DNA from: Rariloculus sp965263005 | GTDB taxonomy: Bacteria; Pseudomonadota; Gammaproteobacteria; Steroidobacterales; Rariloculaceae | Direction of reading: 5' to 3' | Length of the DNA stretch: 64,000 nucleotides | Assembly (NCBI RefSeq): GCF_965263005.1 | Contig: NZ_OZ253579.1 | Span: 2,294,001 to 2,358,000, forward strand | Shown: positions 59,139 through 64,000 of the stretch, one piece after another | Layout: every line of letters starts with the position of its first letter | Position numbering within the stretch: the first letter of the stretch is position 1 | The notes under the pieces: model-generated | The model's database searches: none | What the model saw: only the letters and a program-made list of their open reading frames with translations | Told to the model about the DNA's origin: nothing | Program-made: the position numbers and the translations under genes

Positions 59139-59837
59139 GTGAGAAACGTAGCCGTGCGTAACGTCGAACGGACCGATCTTGAGGTCGTCGACGCTCTGGG
59201 AGAGCTGGGTGTGGCCACCGTACACGAGGCGCAGAGCTGTACCGGCCTCATGCAAAGCTACATGCGGCCGATTTATGTCGGCGCTCGCGTTGCCGGCAAC
59301 GCTGTGACTGCCTTTGCACACCCCGGAGACAACTGGATGTTGCACGTCGTAGGCGAGTTGTCGCAGCCGGGAGACATCGTCGTCGTGGGTTTGAGTTCGC
59401 CCAACACCGACGGGATGTTCGGAGATTTACTCGCGACCTCATTCCGGGCAAGAGGTATCCGTGCACTGGTCATCGATGCGGGGTGCCGTGACCTGAAGGA
59501 GCTGACGGAAATGGAGTTTCCCGTCTGGAGTCGGGCCATCTCTGCGAAAGGCACCGTCAAGGCGACAGCCGGTGCAGTCAACGTGCCTGTCGTCTGTGCT
59601 GGAATGCTCGTCACTCCCGGCGATGTCGTCGTCGCTGACGACGATGGCGTCGTCATCGTGCCGAGGGCGGATGCGCAGCGGACGCTCGAAGCCGCTCGGG
59701 CCCGCGAGGCGGGCGAGGTCGGCAAACGCAAACGCCTGGCGGCGGGCGAGCCTGGATTGGACATGTACAACATGCGCGAGCGGCTTGCCGAGGCCGGCTT
59801 CGTTTACGTCGATAATCCGAGCGACCTGCCGGATTGA
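59139..59837 (+). CDS. RraA-like aldolase (HMG/CHA aldolase type)
   Basis: 232 residues from GTG 59139, preceded by GGGAG at 8 nt; TTG 59133 is less likely. The class II pyruvate aldolase motif G-x20-R-D-x2-E is present (G-D-L-L...C-R-D-L-K-E), and L-G-V-A-T-V-H-E-A-Q is typical of 4-carboxy-4-hydroxy-2-oxoadipate and 4-hydroxy-4-methyl-2-oxoglutarate aldolases. It is not the RNase E inhibitor RraA itself, which lacks the acidic residue. Products include pyruvate. Confidence 0.85.
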   Translation: MRNVAVRNVERTDLEVVDALGELGVATVHEAQSCTGLMQSYMRPIYVGARVAGNAVTAFAHPGDNWMLHVVGELSQPGDIVVVGLSSPNTDGMFGDLLATSFRARGIRALVIDAGCRDLKELTEMEFPVWSRAISAKGTVKATAGAVNVPVVCAGMLVTPGDVVVADDDGVVIVPRADAQRTLEAARAREAGEVGKRKRLAAGEPGLDMYNMRERLAEAGFVYVDNPSDLPD

Positions 59838-60005
59838 GCTGCGTTTCAACTGTTCGGTTCCTTCCCGATGCGAACGCGAGCTTCGGCTCGCCGCGGCGCG
59901 CAGGTCTGACGGTTTCATCTGACGGCTGCGTGCAGGCCGTTTGGCGCGCTAAACTACCCTGCGATCGAAGTCGTGCACAAAATGATCGATAGAGGGGGCA
60001 CCAAA

Positions 60006-61955
60006 ATGTCTCGAAATTCATCCACGCGGTCGAACGTCCAGCGCGTCTCTTGCTACCTTGTAAGCATTGCGGCATCGGTGACGATGTCGGTCGCAACGGC
60101 CCAGGTTCCGGTCGCACCCGGCGACTGGCCGCTGTACAGCCGTGACCTCGCCGGTACGCGTTTTTCGCCGTTGACTGAGATCAATACGCGGAACGTCGGC
60201 GAACTGGCCGAGGCCTGGTCCGTCCCTGTGGCACGCGTGGCCACTGACGATGACGATGCACCGGGTCCATCCGGCAATCCGCTGGCAACGCCTATCGTCG
60301 TCGGCGGGATCATGTATCTGCCGGTGCGCGGCCACGAGGTCCTCGCGCTCGACGCAGCCACGGGCGAGGAAATCTGGCGCAGCGCGCTTCCGGCGCCCCT
60401 GGGTACGGAGGCGCGCGGCGTCGCATACTGGCCTGGCGATGACGAACTCGGTGCGCGCATCCTCGTCATGGCCGGGCCGACGCTGATCGCGCTCGAAGCG
60501 GAGAGCGGGGCACCCGCGCGCGGTTTCGGGCGGGACGGCGTCGCGCAGGTGACCGTGCCGTGGCGGGGCGTGCCGCTAGTCTACGGCGACCTCGCGATTC
60601 TCGGTACGAGAACGGGCGAGATGAATCGCGGGATGCCTGGCGATACGCGGGCGTTTGACGTGCGCACGGGTGAGCTGGTCTGGACCTTCCACACCGTGCC
60701 GCTGCCTGGCGAGGTTGGCCACGAGACCTGGCTCGACGACGGTTGGCGCAATCGCTCGGGCGTCAACGTCTGGGCCTATTACATGACGGTCGACGCGGCC
60801 CGCGGAGTGCTCTACATGCCGGTCTCGAGCGCGGCCGGCAATTATTGGGGCGGCGATCGGCACGGCGCCAATCTGTTCAGCAACTCCATCGTCGCCGTGG
60901 ACGTTATGACGGGCGAGTACCGCTGGCACTTCCAGACCGTGCACCACGACCTGTGGGACTTCGATCTGCCGAACCCGCCCGTGCTCGTCGACATTGAGCG
61001 CAGCGGCCGCACTGTGCCTGCGCTCACCTCGGTCGGCAAGACCGCCTGGGTTTTCATCCTCAACCGCGAGACGGGTGAGCCCATCTTCGGCGTCGAGGAG
61101 CGTCCCGTGCCCCTCGGCAGCGTGCCGGACGAATGGTATTCGCCGACGCAGCCGTTTCCGGTGCAGCCCGCTGAGCCGGTCTCCCGCGTTGCGTTCGACC
61201 GGGAACTCGACATGGTACGCCCCGAAGACACGACGCCGCAGCACGCGGCGGCCTGCGAGGCACTGTGGGAGCGAAGCGGCGGGTTCATCAACGTGGGGCC
61301 GTACACACCGTTCGGGTTTCACGAGGAGGGCACGCCGGCGCGCAGTACACTGCAACTGCCGGGCGCGGGCGGCGGCGTCAATTGGGGCGGCGTCGCAGCC
61401 GATCCCACACGTGGTCTCGTCTTCATGCATGCCAACGACTCGTCGCTCGTCGGCTGGATCGAGAACAAGCGACCGGGCGAGAACTACGGCAACGGCACTG
61501 CGGGCTCGACGATTCCGTACGACCGTGGCAGTGTCGACGGCGCAGGTCCCTACTTCTCGTTCAGCGCGCCGCTCATCAACGAGGACGGCGAACAGCTCGG
61601 GTCGCTGCCCTGTTACCGGCCACCGTGGTCCCGGCTGGTCGCGATCGACGCGAATTCGGGCGAGGTCGCCTGGGAGACCACGCTCGGCATCAGCGAGGGG
61701 CTGCCGCCCGAGCGACAGCTCACGGGCAGCATAGGAAGCGCCGGGCCGAGCGTGACAGCGGGCGGCCTGGTCTTCGTCGGTGCGACTCGCGACCGCCGCT
61801 TCCGGGCGTTTGATGCCTCGACGGGCGAGCAGATCTGGGAGGCCGCGCTGGGCGAGAACGTGAACGCGAACCCAATCATCTATCTCGGCAATGACGGCAG
61901 GCAATATGTCGCGGCTGTCGCTGGCGACACGCTAGTCGCGTTTGCGCTGCGCTGA
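60006..61955 (+). CDS. Exported PQQ-dependent dehydrogenase (glucose dehydrogenase-like)
   Basis: 649 residues; ATG 60006 follows GAGGGGG and begins a signal peptide ending A-T-A-Q. Propeller docking motifs D-A-A-T-G-E-E-I-W, D-V-R-T-G-E-L-V-W, D-A-N-S-G-E-V-A-W and D-A-S-T-G-E-Q-I-W. H-H-D-L-W-D-F-D-L-P matches the catalytic Asp segment of membrane glucose dehydrogenase. It lacks the membrane domain of that enzyme and any cytochrome domain, so it is a soluble periplasmic form. Substrate unknown. Confidence 0.87.
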   Translation: MSRNSSTRSNVQRVSCYLVSIAASVTMSVATAQVPVAPGDWPLYSRDLAGTRFSPLTEINTRNVGELAEAWSVPVARVATDDDDAPGPSGNPLATPIVVGGIMYLPVRGHEVLALDAATGEEIWRSALPAPLGTEARGVAYWPGDDELGARILVMAGPTLIALEAESGAPARGFGRDGVAQVTVPWRGVPLVYGDLAILGTRTGEMNRGMPGDTRAFDVRTGELVWTFHTVPLPGEVGHETWLDDGWRNRSGVNVWAYYMTVDAARGVLYMPVSSAAGNYWGGDRHGANLFSNSIVAVDVMTGEYRWHFQTVHHDLWDFDLPNPPVLVDIERSGRTVPALTSVGKTAWVFILNRETGEPIFGVEERPVPLGSVPDEWYSPTQPFPVQPAEPVSRVAFDRELDMVRPEDTTPQHAAACEALWERSGGFINVGPYTPFGFHEEGTPARSTLQLPGAGGGVNWGGVAADPTRGLVFMHANDSSLVGWIENKRPGENYGNGTAGSTIPYDRGSVDGAGPYFSFSAPLINEDGEQLGSLPCYRPPWSRLVAIDANSGEVAWETTLGISEGLPPERQLTGSIGSAGPSVTAGGLVFVGATRDRRFRAFDASTGEQIWEAALGENVNANPIIYLGNDGRQYVAAVAGDTLVAFALR

Positions 61956-62083
61956 GAATGTGGGAAGGGACACCAGGGGCTGAACGCTTCCTCGCCGCCG
62001 GCCCGGCTGGCAAATCTGTGCCTTGAATCCAAGAGCGTGCGACGTGTGCGACAGGCTGCTGCGGGTGCTCGATACCGCGCTCT

Positions 62084-63400
62084 TCATTGCTGCTCGTTCA
62101 GTGATTCACCGACCGCGTTGATGAGCCCATCGATTTCTTCCGCGGTGGCTATGAATGGAGGCGCAAGCTGCAGCGTGTCGCCTCCCCAGCGGACATAGAA
62201 CCCTTTCTCGAAACACTTCAGCCCGACCTCGAAAGGTCGCCGGAACGGTTCACCGTGATAGTGCTCCAGGCTGATCCCTCCGGCGAGACCGTAATTGCGT
62301 ATGTCGGAGACGAACGGCGCAGACCGTAAACTGTGCAGCGCCGCTTCGAATACCGGAGACATTTCCTTGACCCGCTCCACCAGGTTTTCGTTGACCAGCA
62401 GGTCCAGCGCCGCCAGTCCGGCGGCACAGGCAACCGGGTGGGCGGAATACGTGTAGCCGTGGGGGAATTCCACCATGTAATCGGGGCCACCGTTGTCCAT
62501 GAACGTGTCGTAGATTTCCGAGCCGACCACCACCGCCCCAAGCGGAATGGCGCCATTGGTGATCTGTTTGGCCAGAGTCATGATGTCGGGCGTCACTCCA
62601 AATTCCTCGGCGCCGGTTATCGATCCCATGCGTCCAAAACCGGTGATGACCTCGTCAAAGATCAGCAAGATGCCGTGCTTGTCGCAGATTTTCCGGAGTC
62701 GATCGAGATAACCCTTGGGCGGCGGTAACACTCCTGCGGAACCGGATAGCGGCTCGACGATGACCGCGGCGATATTGGACGCGTCATGCAGCAACACCAG
62801 GTCTTCCAGATCGTCAGCAAGATGTGCCCCGGTCTCCGGCATCCCACGACTGAATCGGTTTTCATTCAGCACAGTGTGCCCGATGTGATCGGCATCGACG
62901 GACTGCCCGAACAATCGGCTGTTGAACCCGATGCCACTGACAGCAACGCCGCCGAAGTTGACGCCGTGATAGCCCTTGATCCTGCCGATGAATTTGGACT
63001 TGCCCGGCTCGCCCTTGCTGCGCCAGTAGCCTCTCGCGATCTTGAGTGCCGTATCGACGGTTTCCGATCCAGAGCCTGTAAAGAACACATGGTCCAATCC
63101 TGAAGGAGTCAGCTCGACTAGCTTGTTGGCGAGCTTGAAACTCAGCGGATGGCCATATTGGAAGCCGGGCGAGTAATCCAGCTCCGAGACTTGTTTGCCG
63201 ACGGCTTCCTTGATCTGCTCACGGCCGTGGCCAAGGCCGCACGTCCAAAGGCCGGAGAGGCCGTCGAAGATCCGCCGGCCAAAACTGTCGGTATAGTAAG
63301 CGCCCTTTGCCCCGACGATGAGCCGCGGCGATTCCTTGAACTGGCGATTGCCGGTAAACGGCATCCAGTGGGCGTTGACTTCGATTTTGCTGAGTGTCAT
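62084..63400 (-). CDS. Class III omega-aminotransferase (beta-alanine--pyruvate type)
   Basis: 438 residues. H-W-M-P-F-T-G-N-R near the start, F-D-G-L-S-G-L-W-T-C-G-L-G-H, F-T-G-S-G-S-E-T-V-D-T-A, I-F-D-E-V-I-T-G-F-G-R-M-G and PLP Lys in A-K-Q-I-T-N-G-A-I-P-L-G. The family transfers omega-amino groups of beta-alanine or similar amines to pyruvate. No pathway partner is visible nearby. Confidence 0.9.
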   Translation of the reverse strand: MTLSKIEVNAHWMPFTGNRQFKESPRLIVGAKGAYYTDSFGRRIFDGLSGLWTCGLGHGREQIKEAVGKQVSELDYSPGFQYGHPLSFKLANKLVELTPSGLDHVFFTGSGSETVDTALKIARGYWRSKGEPGKSKFIGRIKGYHGVNFGGVAVSGIGFNSRLFGQSVDADHIGHTVLNENRFSRGMPETGAHLADDLEDLVLLHDASNIAAVIVEPLSGSAGVLPPPKGYLDRLRKICDKHGILLIFDEVITGFGRMGSITGAEEFGVTPDIMTLAKQITNGAIPLGAVVVGSEIYDTFMDNGGPDYMVEFPHGYTYSAHPVACAAGLAALDLLVNENLVERVKEMSPVFEAALHSLRSAPFVSDIRNYGLAGGISLEHYHGEPFRRPFEVGLKCFEKGFYVRWGGDTLQLAPPFIATAEEIDGLINAVGESLNEQQ

Positions 63401-63733
63401 CGGTTTTGCCCCACTTGATCGGATACTGCAACGGTAGACAGGCGCACTTCCCCAACCCGCGCGTTCAGATTCTTCAGGCCATGGCGGTATCGGCTATCCA
63501 ACTCCCCATCTGGCCGCATGATGGTAGTGAAGGGCACCCGGTCTCCGGCCCACGAAAGCAGCAAATCGCTACCCCGCCGAAGGCTCTCTATTATCGGCCT
63601 GTTGACTTACCGGCTCCGCGGCTCTCGTTCGGCCGGGCGGGCGGCCTCGTAGGCCAGCAATTCCGGCAGGCGAGGACCGGGCACGTCGGTCAGCTTCTGA
63701 AAGCGACCCGGCGCCTCGGAGTCTTCCAGACAA
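63401..63733. other. Intergenic region with a short minus-strand open stretch
   Basis: About 333 bp with no firm gene. On the minus strand a frame of about 50 codons (stop at 63607-63609) has GC-rich third positions but no ATG, starting inside the end of the neighbouring gene in another frame. It is not called. Confidence 0.4.
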
Positions 63734-64000
63734 TTACGGGTCGCCGTTTCCGTCTTCCCGATCAAGTCCCAATGCCTCTTCGGCTTCGGCGCGCGAGCTG
63801 AAACCCATTTCGATCCACCCGGGCCAGTCGTTCATCCGCTCGTTGGCGGAACAACCACCGTCGCTCGGGTTGTATACCGTTTCGTCTCCCGTGAAAACGA
63901 GCCCGATCGCGCCTCCGGACCGCCCGTCGCGCAGGGGGCAATAGACGACGGTGATGCGGTCTCCCGGTCTCAGGGTGAACCCGGTCAAGGGGGGGTCCCG
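63734..64000 (-). CDS. DUF6152-like protein, C-terminal part (runs off the window)
   Basis: The last 88 residues; the frame is open to the window edge and the nearest start-like codon (TTG 63988) has no ribosome site. The segment G-F-T-L-R-P-G-D-R-I-T-V and P-L-R-D-G-R-S-G-G resembles the closing part of DUF6152 proteins. Three Trp/Cys-containing turns follow and the end is acidic. Probably the fourth DUF6152-type gene of the window, but the diagnostic N terminus is out of view. Confidence 0.5.
   Translation of the reverse strand, partial: RDPPLTGFTLRPGDRITVVYCPLRDGRSGGAIGLVFTGDETVYNPSDGGCSANERMNDWPGWIEMGFSSRAEAEEALGLDREDGNGDP

Noticed and set aside
63607..63765. Short minus-strand ORF next to the partial DUF6152-like gene
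   Set aside because: No standard start codon except a TTG inside the neighbouring gene and no known family; noted only in the region entry.
1..64000. CRISPR arrays, prophage or integrase genes
   Set aside because: No spaced direct repeats and no phage, integrase or full transposase genes seen; the only mobile signal is the 180-bp inverted-repeat element.

Overview
The window is a high-GC stretch of a gammaproteobacterial chromosome. The conserved blocks follow the order known from Pseudomonas and relatives: rimP-nusA-infB-rbfA-truB-rpsO-pnp, smc-zipA-ligA, mtaD-ubiG-mupP-yciK divergent from gyrA-serC-pheA-aroA-cmk-rpsA-ihfB-lapA-lapB, and galU. It encodes SMC-ScpAB rather than MukBEF. The abundance of exported PQQ enzymes and DUF6152-type proteins suggests an uncultured environmental lineage, but I cannot fix the order. 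I see no rRNA, credible tRNA or CRISPR array.

Layout. (1) 1-17.9 kb is an accessory region dominated by exported proteins: a truncated PQQ sugar dehydrogenase, SMP-30 lactonase, amidohydrolase, VOC protein, periplasmic FAH-fold enzyme, PQQ alcohol dehydrogenase, glutaminyl cyclase, DUF3500, and a cluster of DUF6152 and W-E-G-D-T-L-V proteins. It also holds a ferritin-like protein of the encapsulated type with no encapsulin, and ornithine aminotransferase. (2) 17.9-28.9 kb carries the transcription/translation cluster with a hairpin leader before rimP, then gluQ, dksA and queF. (3) 29-40.7 kb carries chromosome and division genes: smc, a half-length zipA, ligA, a lipoprotein PPIase, bolA, yciI, yciB, a YciO-type protein, an M50 protease, scpA, scpB, and rluB with an apparent CTG start. 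(4) 40.8-45.5 kb holds another DUF6152 protein, a GNAT, a 180-bp MITE-like element that supplies the stop codon of yciK, then mupP, ubiG and mtaD. (5) 45.6-57.9 kb is the gyrA-to-galU block. (6) 57.9-64 kb is accessory: a CoA-transferase divergent from an RraA-like aldolase, a second PQQ dehydrogenase, a class III aminotransferase, and a partial DUF6152-like gene at the edge.

The most interesting candidate system is the DUF6152 set. Three complete members each have a signal peptide whose predicted cleavage leaves His-His at the mature N terminus, plus a conserved N-P-H motif, which together look like a metal site. They occur beside, or fused to, a second exported family marked by W-(E/D)-G-D-T-L-V and a conserved Cys pair, in the same region as periplasmic PQQ dehydrogenases. 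Other points of note are the encapsulin-free EncFtn, the minimal ZipA, the MITE, and two short AT-rich patches inside otherwise GC-rich conserved genes (mupP and gyrA).
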